A stretch of DNA of 64,000 bases from PoT sp049331405 (GTDB taxonomy: Bacteria > Planctomycetota > Planctomycetia > Isosphaerales > Isosphaeraceae). The DNA lies in assembly GCF_049331405.1 (NCBI RefSeq), contig NZ_CP186274.1, forward strand, positions 8,122,001 through 8,186,000. Direction: 5' to 3'. A program made the translations under genes and the position numbers. How positions within the stretch are numbered: position 1 is the first letter of the stretch; every line of letters starts with the position of its first letter. The notes beneath the pieces are model-generated. The model was not told the origin of the DNA and did no database searches. It saw only the letters and a program-made list of their open reading frames with translations. This document shows positions 50,698-60,067 of this stretch, piece by piece.

Positions 50698-51276
50698 TCA
50701 GCCTGCGAGTTCGGGCGTCGGAAGCAATGGATAAAGCCTGAGCAGTTCTTCGAGCGTTAAGTGCGGCTTGGGGACAAAGTGGCGTGCGGCAAGTCTCGCC
50801 GAGCTGAGGATACATTCCTTCTCGAAGAGGTAGTAGCGGTTGTACTGGGCGATAAGGAAGTTCGTCCGCTCGAGGTTGAGCTTCTCGACCGCCCCGCCCC
50901 AGCGCCGATTGAACCGCTCGACGCTGGCGATCAGGTCGCGCGCGACGGTCATCTGCCGTCTGCGATAGCTCGAACGCGAGGCCCACACGGGCGGCTCTGC
51001 CGTGCTGAGTGCCCAGAGTGGCTCGATCGTGTCAGTAAAGACCCCGCGCCAGGCGTCGGGGCCGTCGGAGACCGAGGCCCACTGGCGAAGCCGCATCCGG
51101 ACCATGTCCAGCATCGAGTCGCGCTGGCGTCGGCAGTGCTCATGGATCCTGGCGAGGGTCTGCTCGAGTTCCTGGCCTCGCCTCGCGAACGCGGGGACGT
51201 CGAACAGGCCCAGGACCTGTTGCATCTCCGATTCCGCCCCGAGGGGGGTCGAGTTCGCGTCTTCGTCGGCTTCCAT
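50698..51276 (-). CDS. Conserved hypothetical protein, helical, cytoplasmic
   Basis: 192 residues. GGAGGG lies 6 bases before ATG 51276. No signal or membrane segment. The sequence is almost entirely helical with many Arg and Glu residues (LEQTLARIHEHCRRQRDSML, DMVRMRLRQWASV, RRRQMTVARDLIASVERFNRRW, AVEKLNLERTNFLIAQYNRYYLFEKEC) and ends in a Pro/Leu-rich region (LTLEELLRLYPLLPTPEL). Its start lies 22 bases after the stop of the upstream solute-binding lipoprotein gene, so the two probably share a transcript. I cannot assign a function. Confidence 0.75.
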   Translation of the reverse strand: MEADEDANSTPLGAESEMQQVLGLFDVPAFARRGQELEQTLARIHEHCRRQRDSMLDMVRMRLRQWASVSDGPDAWRGVFTDTIEPLWALSTAEPPVWASRSSYRRRQMTVARDLIASVERFNRRWGGAVEKLNLERTNFLIAQYNRYYLFEKECILSSARLAARHFVPKPHLTLEELLRLYPLLPTPELAG

Positions 51277-51297
51277 GTCACGCCCTCCGATGATCTC

Positions 51298-52857
51298 TCA
51301 GCGTTCGGGCGGCTCGGGTAGCGTGACGAGCGAGTTGAGGCTCCGTCGATAGTGCCAGAGCTGTCGGGCCACGCCCAGCCGCTTGGTGCGCTCGGTCCAG
51401 GCGTCGGCGACGGTCTTGAGGGCCGCCTCGGGGTCCTCACCCCTGAGAACAGCCGCGCGTGCTTTCGCGATCTCCGAGAGATAACCGCTGGCCTCTGGGA
51501 TGCGCAGTCCCGCGATCACCTTCAAAGCGAGCAAGGTGCGGCTCACGGCATCGGCCCACTGCTTGGAATCGACCCCAGACGCGACAGTGGCCCCGGGCAC
51601 CCCCTGCCCGATCAGGGTCGAGCGAACCGGTAGCATCGGAAAGTTGCGGTCCGCCCTCACCAGGTTGGCGGTGTCGGGGTTGATGAGATAGGCCGCGAAG
51701 TCGAGGGCCGCGTCCTTGGTCTTCGGATTCGCCGACGCCGGAATGCCCACCAGCCAGCCTCCGCCGAACGGGAGCCAACTCGGCCGGTTGGGGCTCGAAG
51801 GGGTCTCCCAGACCTTGCGGGCCGGGTCGTAAACTCGGTCCGAGCCGGGCAGCGGCGCGATCATCAAGCCCTTGTGATCGCCCCAATGGGTTGCTGCCTC
51901 GGCGCGGTCGATCAGCATCGCCGTCTTGCCCTGGGCGAACGCTTTCCGGGCTGCCTCAGAGTCGAACTTGGCAATATCCAGGGGCCCGAAGTCTTTGAAA
52001 CCAGCCCAGCTTCGGAGAGCTTCAACGAACGGAGGCGAATCGACTCGAGGCTTCATCGAGTCGGAATCGAAGAGGAACGAATACTGGTCGCGGTGCTGTC
52101 CCAGGCTCGCCGCGCGGGCGAGGTAGACCGCATCGGCCACACCTTCGGGGTCGGCTCCGAGGGCCAGCGTCAGGCCATGATCGGCCGAGCCGTCGCCGTT
52201 CCAGTCTCGACCCTGAAAGAACTTGGCGAGGGCGTCGAACTCGGTCCAGGTCTGAGGTACCTGGAGCTTGACCTTGGCCTCGGCCGCCGCCTTGCGATTC
52301 TCTTCACGCTCGAACGCGGTGCGATCACAAACCAGGACCAGCGCCGAAGCCCCGAGGGGCAAGGCCATGCGGTCGGTGCCGTAGCGGCTGACCTGATCGC
52401 GGTATGCCGTGACGACATCGGCGAACTGCAGCGGATCGGGCTGAGCCGATTGACTCTTCGCCGCATCCTCGTCCTTGTCGGACGCGTTGGCGTCCTCGTC
52501 GGACTGCAGGGTGGGACGAACAAGCGACTCAGGGATGGCGGCCAGGGCCTTGGCGTCGACCAGGTCACCCAGGCGATCGGCGGGGAAGATGAGGACGTCC
52601 ACGCCGCTGATCGACTTCGGATCGACCGCATTGGGCTGGACGCGAATCTCACCCCCACGCGTCGCCGCCCATTCCCCGCGCTGGGATGAGACGACCGAGA
52701 GGATCGCCGGGTCGCCGACGGTCGCCGCGACGATCGTGACGCCGGGGAACGTGGAGGTCGTCTTTTCCGCCTTCTCCGTCCCCGAGTCGCAACCGATCAC
52801 ACCGATCAAACCGACTGCCGGAAGCCATCTCCGCCAGCCATCCCGAAACCTAGACAT
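51298..52857 (-). CDS. ABC-type solute-binding lipoprotein (family 1)
   Basis: 519 residues from ATG 52857. The signal (WLPAVGLIGVIGC) ends in a lipobox with the Cys at about 23. The rest resembles family 1 sugar-binding proteins: VGDPAILSVVSSQRGEW, LPLGASALVLVCDRTAF, PQTWTEFDALAKFFQGRDWNGDGSADHGLTLAL, AFAQGKTAMLIDRAEAATHWG, APLPGSDRVYD, GGGWLVGIPASA and AALDFAAYLINPDTANLV. Two oddities are an acidic insert (SDEDANASDKDEDAAKS) near 120 and an EF-hand-like DWNGDGSAD loop. No permease or ATPase gene is adjacent; the downstream hypothetical is probably co-transcribed. Substrate unknown. Confidence 0.87.
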   Translation of the reverse strand: MSRFRDGWRRWLPAVGLIGVIGCDSGTEKAEKTTSTFPGVTIVAATVGDPAILSVVSSQRGEWAATRGGEIRVQPNAVDPKSISGVDVLIFPADRLGDLVDAKALAAIPESLVRPTLQSDEDANASDKDEDAAKSQSAQPDPLQFADVVTAYRDQVSRYGTDRMALPLGASALVLVCDRTAFEREENRKAAAEAKVKLQVPQTWTEFDALAKFFQGRDWNGDGSADHGLTLALGADPEGVADAVYLARAASLGQHRDQYSFLFDSDSMKPRVDSPPFVEALRSWAGFKDFGPLDIAKFDSEAARKAFAQGKTAMLIDRAEAATHWGDHKGLMIAPLPGSDRVYDPARKVWETPSSPNRPSWLPFGGGWLVGIPASANPKTKDAALDFAAYLINPDTANLVRADRNFPMLPVRSTLIGQGVPGATVASGVDSKQWADAVSRTLLALKVIAGLRIPEASGYLSEIAKARAAVLRGEDPEAALKTVADAWTERTKRLGVARQLWHYRRSLNSLVTLPEPPER

Positions 52858-53076
52858 CACCGCATCCCCATGGCCTGAATTCCCACTCCACATCAGCGAC
52901 GGAGCGGCGACCGATTCATGTTACGACATGGCCGAGTCGGCGGTCAATTTACGCCTGAGGCGCGGCCGTTAAACCTCGGAGTCGCATTTCGTTTTATCTT
53001 CACGAGACGCATGTCTATCAGGACGCGACGACTCCAACGGCTGACTGACTTGCAATAATTCAGGGTCCAGAAACGG

Positions 53077-53116
53077 CCATGGGCCGGGCCTCAGATGGCT
53101 GAGGCCCGGCCCATGG
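53077..53116. terminator. Strong hairpin after the hypothetical gene at 53152-53835
   Basis: A perfect 17-bp stem (53077-53093 with 53100-53116) closes a 6-base loop. It lies 36 bases beyond the stop of the gene on the minus strand, with CCGTTTCTGG following. Probably a terminator, with only a short T run. Confidence 0.7.
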
Positions 53117-53151
53117 TCGGGAAGGAACGTGGTTGGAGGAAGTCGACCGGC

Positions 53152-53835
53152 TCAATGGTCGATGCCGAGTCGATACCGCAACTCCTCGAACTGGTCGCGA
53201 TAGACGTCGTCCGTGGAGTGGAGATGTTCGGCTTCCGACAGGAACTTGAGGCTGTCATCCCGCTTCAAGCCGTGGTCGAGCAGTATGGCCTCGAACGGCT
53301 CGAGGTCATTGGCGTAGACGAACAAGAGCTTGTGCTCGTCGAACTGGACTTCCATGGGCCCATTGGGATTCAGGGCGGCCAGTCCGGTGCAACCGTCATT
53401 GAGGAGCAACTGTTCGTAGTCGTACAGCGTGCTCTTCAGGATCACGGTGTCGATGTGCTCACGATAGAGGTCGGCGTGATTTCCCGGCTCGCTCTCGTGG
53501 CTCGACTCCATGACGACGTCGACTTCTTCCCCGAGCGGATCGAGGAGGTCCATGAGGACGTCGAACAGTCGTTCGGAGGAGACGGACGCGGCGAGGACGG
53601 GCATCTTGTTGCCCGTCTCCGGGTCGCAGTAAACGTCACGTCGATATCCTTCGCGAGGCACCACCTCCAGGCCGAAGGACGGGCGAACCGCGTCCGTCAG
53701 CGAGAAGTTACCGTAGCGGCCGATCCGGAGGTGTGCGTCGAGTTGATCTTGGCTCAGGTCGTCAAAGCTAGTACGCGGCATACGGCTCGTGTTGGTGCGC
53801 AACACCCGCTCGAGGAAGCGCTGAATGAAACTCAT
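53152..53835 (-). CDS. Conserved planctomycete-type hypothetical protein
   Basis: 227 residues from ATG 53835, with AGGAGG about 12 bases upstream; the frame runs further up but has no support there. No signal peptide or membrane segment. Recognisable stretches are SRMPRTSFDDLSQDQLDAHL, IGRYGNFSLTDAVRPSFGLE, VVPREGYRRDVYCDPETGNK, MPVLAASVSSERLFDVLMDL, LDPLGEEVDVVMESSH and the C-terminal LEPFEAILLDHGLKRDDSLKF. I recall close homologues in several planctomycetes, always uncharacterised. It is probably cytoplasmic. Terminated by a strong hairpin and preceded by a gene-free 870 bases. Confidence 0.8.
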   Translation of the reverse strand: MSFIQRFLERVLRTNTSRMPRTSFDDLSQDQLDAHLRIGRYGNFSLTDAVRPSFGLEVVPREGYRRDVYCDPETGNKMPVLAASVSSERLFDVLMDLLDPLGEEVDVVMESSHESEPGNHADLYREHIDTVILKSTLYDYEQLLLNDGCTGLAALNPNGPMEVQFDEHKLLFVYANDLEPFEAILLDHGLKRDDSLKFLSEAEHLHSTDDVYRDQFEELRYRLGIDH

Positions 53836-54706
53836 AGAAAAGGGTCCCCTCCTACCGCGACGAACACTTTGGGAATGTTTCGTAGAGAGTCCTCGGTCAC
53901 TGCGTCGAGCGTCTTCGAGCCATTGAAAGGCCCGAACCCAGCCATCCCAGACGTCCGCTCGACACCGCGCCCAAGGTAGTCGAAATCCACCCCGGGGACG
54001 GTCGCCTTTCCGTTGGCACCGCTTCAATGCCGTTCTTCTATATATACCACGTCCTGCGTCGAAAACCTGCCCGCGATGAAAAACAAAGTGAAGGGGACCC
54101 AAGGAGCAAGCCGAAGCGAGCACGAAGCACGATCAATCCATTGACGTTGAACGGTTCATCCATTCTCAAGAAGCGTTGGGATAGCGTAAGGCAAATCGAG
54201 TGCCACGCTCCCATACGCCCTGAACTCGCCGCTCGTTCGGTCATACCCGCCACAAACTTGAGTCGTTTTCGGATTTTCACCGACGTCCAAAGAACAGTTC
54301 GCCGAGCGAATGCGTTTCCCCATTTTTTTGTAAACTTTAGAAGAAATCGGAACAAGAGTTCTCCGGCCCCGTCATTCCTGCATGATCCGAGAAATCAACA
54401 CGGATACCTCGATTCCCATTTCAACCACTTCAAGGTCACCGGCTAACGTTTTGGAGACATATGGCTGAAATCGCAACAGTACCGATCGCTTGAATGAGCA
54501 AAACAGTATAGAACCAAAACAATGGGAGGAGTGGCGAGTCCGGGAAAAATACGCATTCTGCACAATTTAATCCGAATCACCGAAGTTGAACCGAAGTGTC
54601 CCGCTCGACCTTAGCCGCCGTCCGTCTGGGCTGTTATACTGAAGCCGCTCTCGATCGACGGGAAGGTTGAATGACTGGCGTCTGGTGTTAGTGAGGGTCT
54701 TAGGAC
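53836..54706. other. Gene-free region of about 870 bases
   Basis: No frame here has a ribosome binding site plus a recognisable domain; those at 54038-54355 and 54372-54563 (minus) look random. Base composition is lower in GC than the flanks, for example CCCCATTTTTTTGTAAAC at about 54318. It separates divergent transcripts and must hold their promoters. It could also be a decayed gene or an unrecognised RNA. Confidence 0.55.
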
Positions 54707-56086
54707 ATGGCGATTGATCGGGTGGAAAGCTACCTCGAGACCCATCGCGGAGACTTTGAGGAACAGCTCAAAGCGTTGCTGCGAATTCCCAGCGTGAGTG
54801 CCCAGCCCGATCACAACGCCGATACCCGACGCGCGGCGGAGTTCGTCCGCGACGACCTCATCAAGATGGGTGTGAAGACGGAGCTGATCGAGACCTTGGG
54901 GCATCCCCTCGTCTATGGGGAACACCTGAAGGCTCCCGGCAAGCCGACCCTCCTCATCTATGGGCATTACGACGTCCAACCACCCGAACCCCTCGAACCC
55001 TGGAACTCGCCCCCCTTCGAGCCCACCGTCCGCGACGGCAACCTATACGCGCGAGGCGCCACCGACGACAAGGGCCAGATGTTTACTCACCTGAAGGCCG
55101 TCGAGGCCTGGCTCAAGACGACCGGCGACCTTCCCCTCAACGTGAAGATCCTGATCGAGGGGGAAGAGGAAGTCGGCGGCGCGAGTTTGGAGAAGTACGT
55201 CGCCGAGAATCGGGAACGGCTCGCCTGCGACTTCGCTGTCATCTCCGACTCGAGCCAGTTCGCCCCCGGGATGCCGGCGATCACCTACGGCTTGAAAGGG
55301 CTGGCCTACTTCGAGATCCTCGTCCAGGGCGCCAAGAACGACCTCCACTCCGGCGGCTTCGGCGGCGGGGTCGCGAACCCTTGCAATGCCCTGGCGGCGA
55401 TCCTGGCCAGCCTGAAGGGCGAGGACGGCAAGATCCGCCTCCCCGGCTTCTATGACCCGGTCCTCCCCCTGGAAGAATGGGAGCGGGCCGAGTTCGCCAA
55501 GCTCCCATTCTCGGAGGAAGAATTGCGGGCCGACCTGGCCGTCCCCTCGCTCGAAGGCGAGGCCGGCTACACCACCCTGGAACGGCTCTGGGCCCGCCCG
55601 ACCTGCGACGTGAATGGTATCTTCGGCGGGTATCAAGGCCCGGGGCCGAAGACGGTGCTCCCCTGCAAGGCAGGCGCGAAGTTCAGTTTCCGGCTCGTGC
55701 CGAACCAGGATCCGGAGACCGTCGCCGAGCAACTCAGGGAGCACGTCAAGACGGTCTGCCCTCCGGGCGTGACCTACGAGATCATCGTGCATCACGGAGC
55801 CCCGGCGGTTCTTGTTGTCGTCGACAGCCCCGGCGTCCGGGCCGCGGCGAGGGCGATCAAGTCGGGCTTCGGTTCGGAGCCCGTCTTCATGCGTTCCGGG
55901 GGCTCGATTCCGGTCGTTGGCCTGCTCAAGGATCACCTCGGGGTCGACACGCTCCTGCTCGGCTGGGGACAGAACGACGACAATCTGCATGGCCCCAATG
56001 AGAAATTCTCGCTGGCAGACTTCCACCTCGGCATCAAGACCAGCGCTCACCTCCTCGCAGAGCTCGCGGCCGAGGCGAAGGCTTGA
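54707..56086 (+). CDS. M20-family dipeptidase/peptidase
   Basis: 459 residues. Cytoplasmic metallopeptidase with two zinc ions. Metal ligands and catalytic residues are visible: LLIYGHYDVQPPEPLEPW (His and catalytic Asp), YARGATDDKGQMFTHLKA (bridging Asp), LIEGEEEVGGASLEKYV (catalytic Glu-Glu) and the C-terminal His in LLGWGQNDDNLHGPNEKF. The dimerisation-domain His lies in AKNDLHSGGFGGGVANP. The whole length matches the CNDP/DapE-like dipeptidase branch that hydrolyses a range of dipeptides. A terminator follows at 56195. Product specificity is unknown. Confidence 0.95.
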   Translation: MAIDRVESYLETHRGDFEEQLKALLRIPSVSAQPDHNADTRRAAEFVRDDLIKMGVKTELIETLGHPLVYGEHLKAPGKPTLLIYGHYDVQPPEPLEPWNSPPFEPTVRDGNLYARGATDDKGQMFTHLKAVEAWLKTTGDLPLNVKILIEGEEEVGGASLEKYVAENRERLACDFAVISDSSQFAPGMPAITYGLKGLAYFEILVQGAKNDLHSGGFGGGVANPCNALAAILASLKGEDGKIRLPGFYDPVLPLEEWERAEFAKLPFSEEELRADLAVPSLEGEAGYTTLERLWARPTCDVNGIFGGYQGPGPKTVLPCKAGAKFSFRLVPNQDPETVAEQLREHVKTVCPPGVTYEIIVHHGAPAVLVVVDSPGVRAAARAIKSGFGSEPVFMRSGGSIPVVGLLKDHLGVDTLLLGWGQNDDNLHGPNEKFSLADFHLGIKTSAHLLAELAAEAKA

Positions 56087-56194
56087 ACTTCAACCAGCGT
56101 CGGAGCGCACCGAACCCTCGACCGAAACGAGTCATCTTCCGTCTGACAATTCCCGAAGAGAGTCGCTCCTGACGAGGGTCGCCGAGAGGTCGAG

Positions 56195-56219
56195 GGCCGG
56201 TCTGGCACCCTGACCGGCC
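56195..56219 (+). terminator. Terminator after the M20 peptidase
   Basis: GGCCGGTC (56195-56202) pairs with GACCGGCC (56212-56219) and TTTCGCG follows. It lies about 110 bases after the peptidase stop and before serS. Confidence 0.7.
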
Positions 56220-56372
56220 TTTCGCGACCGATTCGGGCGAGGTATGTTGGCCCCGGCCTGATTGTTGGGGGTCAACGAGTTCGAGCGTTTCGTTCGCCCT
56301 CTACCGCAGGCGATCACCTGCCGATTTGCACTCAACGACAGCCACGAATACTTCCCGATCAAAGGTCGATCG

Positions 56373-57659
56373 ATGCTTGATTCGAAATACGTCCTGGCCA
56401 ACGTCGAGGCCGTCAAAGAGAACTGCCGGAATCGCAACGTCCCGGCGGAGATCCTCGAAGAGGTCGACCACTTCGTGCGGCTCGAGGGGGAGCGGAAGAC
56501 GCTCCAGCAGGACGTTGAGGTGGTCCGCCGCAAGCAGAATGAAGTGGCCCAGGCCACCGGCAAGGAAAAGGACCCCGCTCGACGCAATGAGCTCATCGCC
56601 GAAGGCAAGAAGCTCAGGTCGGAAGTTGTCGACAGCGAGGAGCGTCTGAAGGTCCTTGAGTCCGAAGCTCGATACCGGCTTGGACGCATCCCGAACCTGA
56701 CCCATCCCGATGCACCGATCGGCCTGACCGAGGATGAGAGCAAGGAGCTGCGCAAGGTCGGGACGCCCCGCACCTTCGGCTTCCCCGCCAAGGATCACGT
56801 CGAGCTTGGCAAAGCTCTCGATCTCATCGACTTCGAGAGCGGAGCCAAGGTCTCGGGGCACGGCTTCTACTTCCTCAAGAACGACGCCGTCCTGCTCGAA
56901 CTGGCACTTCAACAGTTCACGATCCGAAAACTGGTGCAAGCGGGATTCACCCCCATCACCACGCCGGACCTCGCCCGTAATAGTATCCTGGAGGGGATCG
57001 GATTCACGCCTCGGGGCGTCGAGACCCAGATCTACTCGGTGGAGAACTCGGACCTGAGCCTCATCGGCACGGCCGAGATCACCCTGGGAGGTATGCACGC
57101 AGACGAGATCCTGGATGAGTCGGACCTGCCCATGAAGTACGTCGGGCTCTCGCACTGCTTCCGCACCGAGGCGGGCGCGGCGGGCCGGGCGAGCAAGGGC
57201 TTGTACAGGGTCCACCAGTTCACCAAGGTCGAGATGTTCGCTTACTCGACTCCCGAAACGTCGGGCGAGATGCATGCCCAGATCCTCGCGATCGAGGAGG
57301 ACATCTTTACGAGCCTGGGGATCCCGTATCGGGTCCTCGACATCTGCTCGGGCGACCTCGGCGGGCCTGCCTATCGCAAGTTCGACATCGAGGCCTGGAT
57401 GCCGGGACGCGGCGAGGGGGGCGAGTACGGCGAAGTGACGAGCACGTCGGACTGCACCGACTACCAGTCTCGCCGACTCAACATCCGCTACCGGCCGACC
57501 GGGCAGAAGGGCACGAGGTTCGTCCACACGCTCAACGGGACGGCCGTGGCCCTGAGCCGGGCCTTGATCGTGGTCATCGAGAATTATCAGCGAGCCGACG
57601 GCAGGATCGACGTGCCCGAGGTGCTTCGTCCCTATCTCGGTAAAGACATCATCGGCTGA
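56373..57659 (+). CDS. serS: Seryl-tRNA synthetase
   Basis: 428 residues from ATG 56373 (MLDSKYVLANVEAVKENCRN); a frame extension upstream is not similar to SerRS. The N-terminal coiled-coil arm that contacts tRNA-Ser spans about 30-100. Class II motif 2 is CFRTEAGAAGRASKGLYRVHQF followed by KVEMF, and motif 3 is LNGTAVALSRALIVVIENYQ; TSTSDCTDYQSRRLNIRY is also diagnostic. It attaches serine to tRNA-Ser and tRNA-Sec. Single gene, with mgtE starting about 150 bases downstream. Confidence 0.97.
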   Translation: MLDSKYVLANVEAVKENCRNRNVPAEILEEVDHFVRLEGERKTLQQDVEVVRRKQNEVAQATGKEKDPARRNELIAEGKKLRSEVVDSEERLKVLESEARYRLGRIPNLTHPDAPIGLTEDESKELRKVGTPRTFGFPAKDHVELGKALDLIDFESGAKVSGHGFYFLKNDAVLLELALQQFTIRKLVQAGFTPITTPDLARNSILEGIGFTPRGVETQIYSVENSDLSLIGTAEITLGGMHADEILDESDLPMKYVGLSHCFRTEAGAAGRASKGLYRVHQFTKVEMFAYSTPETSGEMHAQILAIEEDIFTSLGIPYRVLDICSGDLGGPAYRKFDIEAWMPGRGEGGEYGEVTSTSDCTDYQSRRLNIRYRPTGQKGTRFVHTLNGTAVALSRALIVVIENYQRADGRIDVPEVLRPYLGKDIIG

Positions 57660-57810
57660 GTCCTTCAAGTCTCGTCCGTTTGCTGGCCGTCGGCGTCAAG
57701 GTGTCGACGGCTCTCTTTCTAGAATTGCCCCACACAAGGTGCTTGGGCCTTCGTAGCCACCCCCAGGTGGATTGTGGAACGTATCCCCCGACGTTCGGAA
57801 AGGGTGCCGA

Positions 57811-59184
57811 ATGCGAAACCCGCTGCTGGTGCCCGACCTGCGTGAGTTGATCCAGGCAGGCGAGACCGAGGCCCTCCAGGATTTCTTCGGCGACCTCCAC
57901 CCCGCGCACGTCGCCGAGGTGATCGAGGATCTCGAACCTTCCGAGGGGGACACCATCCTCGGACTGCTCCCCCCGCGCAGCCGCGCGGAGGTGATGAGCT
58001 ACCTCGACTCCGAGCGGCAGGTCCGCTCGGTCGAGGCCATGTCGCCCGACCAGGCGGCCACATTGCTCCACCTGATGTCGCACGACGAGCGTGCCGACCT
58101 CGTCAATCGTCTCGACGACGAGCGCGTCGACCGCATCCTCCCCTTCCTCGCCCAGGCCGAGCGGGACGACATCAGGCGCCTCTCGAGCTACGAACCCGGC
58201 ACCGCGGGCGCGGTGATGACGACCGACTACGTCACACTGCCCCCTCACCTGAGCGTCCGCGAGGCCCTCGAGCGACTCCGCCACGAGGCCCCGGATCGCG
58301 AGACGATCTATTACAGCTACGTCGTCGACTCGCGCCGCAAGCTCATCGGTTTCGTGTCGCTCAAGCGGCTGATCCTCTCCCGGCCCACGTCGCGGATCGA
58401 GGAGATCATGCAGCGCGACGTCATCTTCGCCAGGGTCGATGAGGATCAGGAAGCCGTCGCGCGCCAGATCGCCAAGTACGACCTCATCGCGATCCCCGTC
58501 GTCGATTCGTCCGATATGCTCCTGGGTATCATCACCCACGACGACGCGCTCGACATCCTCAGGCGTGAGCAGACGGAAGACATGCTGGCGTTCGGCGGCG
58601 TTTCTCGCGACGCCGAGGCCGACGAGGAATCGTACTGGCAGGGCCGAATCATCGAGGCCGTCCGACGACGAATCGGCTGGCTCCTTATGCTCTTCATCGC
58701 CGGGACGATCACGAGGTTCGTCGTCCACTCTTTCAACTGGGTGGACGACCGCTTTCCCGAGCTCGAGTTCGGCACATATATCCCGCTCCTGATCGGCACG
58801 GGCGGCAACGCGGGAAGCCAGACGGTTGGAACCATCATCCGGGGACTGGCCCTGGGTGATATTCGGCAACAGGATATCGTCCGAGTCGTCGGCAAAGAGG
58901 TTTTGACGGGAACTCTGCTCGGCATCCTGCTCGGTGCGCTCGGTTTTGGTTTCACGTGGATCTTGCTGGGCGAATCTCCGACATTTGGCGCGGTCATCGC
59001 CCTGGCGATCCTGGGCATCTGCGTCTGGGCCAATGGCGTCGGCGCACTCGTCCCGTTGCTCGCCCGTCGGTTCAACATCGACCCCGCGCTCGTCTCGGCC
59101 CCGCTCATCAGCACGCTCGTCGACGCCACGGGTTTGCTCATCTTCTACACGATCGCCATCGTCCTCCTGATCCGCCTTGCATAA
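57811..59184 (+). CDS. mgtE: Magnesium transporter MgtE
   Basis: 457 residues from ATG 57811 (GGAAAGGG upstream). The N domain (DLRELIQAGETEALQDFFGD, LHPAHVAEVIEDLEPSE) and two CBS domains (about 130-250: AGAVMTTDYVTLPPHLSVREAL, IMQRDVIFARVDEDQEAVA) sense Mg2+ in the cytoplasm. The five-helix membrane part begins at about 285 (RIGWLLMLFIAGTITRFV) and contains the pore signature LLIGTGGNAGSQT with the later NGVGALVPLLARRFNIDPALVSAPLISTLVDATG. It is a Mg2+ channel/importer gated by intracellular Mg2+. No magnesium riboswitch was recognised upstream. Confidence 0.95.
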   Translation: MRNPLLVPDLRELIQAGETEALQDFFGDLHPAHVAEVIEDLEPSEGDTILGLLPPRSRAEVMSYLDSERQVRSVEAMSPDQAATLLHLMSHDERADLVNRLDDERVDRILPFLAQAERDDIRRLSSYEPGTAGAVMTTDYVTLPPHLSVREALERLRHEAPDRETIYYSYVVDSRRKLIGFVSLKRLILSRPTSRIEEIMQRDVIFARVDEDQEAVARQIAKYDLIAIPVVDSSDMLLGIITHDDALDILRREQTEDMLAFGGVSRDAEADEESYWQGRIIEAVRRRIGWLLMLFIAGTITRFVVHSFNWVDDRFPELEFGTYIPLLIGTGGNAGSQTVGTIIRGLALGDIRQQDIVRVVGKEVLTGTLLGILLGALGFGFTWILLGESPTFGAVIALAILGICVWANGVGALVPLLARRFNIDPALVSAPLISTLVDATGLLIFYTIAIVLLIRLA

Positions 59185-59220
59185 ACATATTTTAAAATCA
59201 TCTCACAACGGGTCAACCCC

Positions 59221-60048
59221 ATGCTCTCGTACGCCCTGACGTTGATGCTGTGCGCCCAGGCGCCGCCAGATTCATCCCAGGCCTTCGGGCCTAGGATTGA
59301 TCTCGGCGAGGCGATCCTGTTCTTCCCGAAAGACTATCGGCTTGAGGATGGCCGGATCGACCTGGCCATGCATCTCCACGGGGCCGAGACGACGGTGCAA
59401 TCGGCCATGACCCGTTGCGGGTGGCGCGGGGCCCTGCTCGTCTTCAATCGCCCCGGACTCTCGGCGGTTTATACACGTCCCTTTTCGGACCCGACGCTCT
59501 TCCCGCGGCTGTTGGTGAAGGTCGAGGCGGCAGCTAAGGCTGAGAAGCACCATGCGGATCCGAAGATCGGCCGGGTGATCGTGAGTTCATTCAGCGCGGG
59601 CTTCGGCGGTGTCCGTGAGATGCTCAAATCGCCGGATATCTACAACCGAATTGATGGGCTCGTCCTGGCTGATTCGCTCTATTGCGGCTACGAAGGCCCT
59701 CCTGCGAATCACAAGCTCGAAGACTTCAAGATGGCCGACTTCCGCCGCTTTGCACGAGATGCGGCGGCAGGGAAGAAGATCCTAGTCGTCAGCCATTCCT
59801 CTCAGATCCCGGACGGCTATGGAAGCACGACCGAGACGGCCGAGGACCTGATCGCCCACGTCGGCGGGCAACCCGAGGTCGTCAACGAGGATCGGGGCGA
59901 CGGGTGGAAGCAAGCTCGCCGGTTCGCCCGAGGGCGCTTCCTCGTCCTGGGATTCGAGGGGAAGGAAGGTCCGGACCATCTCCGCCACCTACGTCGACTC
60001 GGCGAGATCTGGCAGGCCATGCCGGAACTCGCGCAACCTACGCGTTGA
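59221..60048 (+). CDS. Secreted alpha/beta-hydrolase-like protein
   Basis: 275 residues, starting 36 bases after mgtE. A short signal-like N-terminus (MLSYALTLMLCAQAPP) precedes a domain with a hydrolase-style core: IDLAMHLHGAETTVQSAM, RVIVSSFSAGFGGVREML, which looks like a nucleophile elbow (SSFSAG, non-standard), and LVVSHSSQIPDGYGSTTETAEDLIAHVGG. The C-terminus LPTR-like tail is not informative. I cannot name a family or substrate. It converges with the tandem membrane-protein pair, with only 19 bases between stops. Confidence 0.7.
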   Translation: MLSYALTLMLCAQAPPDSSQAFGPRIDLGEAILFFPKDYRLEDGRIDLAMHLHGAETTVQSAMTRCGWRGALLVFNRPGLSAVYTRPFSDPTLFPRLLVKVEAAAKAEKHHADPKIGRVIVSSFSAGFGGVREMLKSPDIYNRIDGLVLADSLYCGYEGPPANHKLEDFKMADFRRFARDAAAGKKILVVSHSSQIPDGYGSTTETAEDLIAHVGGQPEVVNEDRGDGWKQARRFARGRFLVLGFEGKEGPDHLRHLRRLGEIWQAMPELAQPTR

Positions 60049-60067
60049 AAGGCGCGGATTCCATCGG

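Noticed and set aside
54038..54563. Two minus-strand frames (105 and 63 codons) in the gap before the M20 peptidase.
   Set aside because: Composition is random and no start signal or domain was seen.
57660..57810. Possible magnesium riboswitch upstream of mgtE.
   Set aside because: The gap is short and I saw no M-box-like conserved core.
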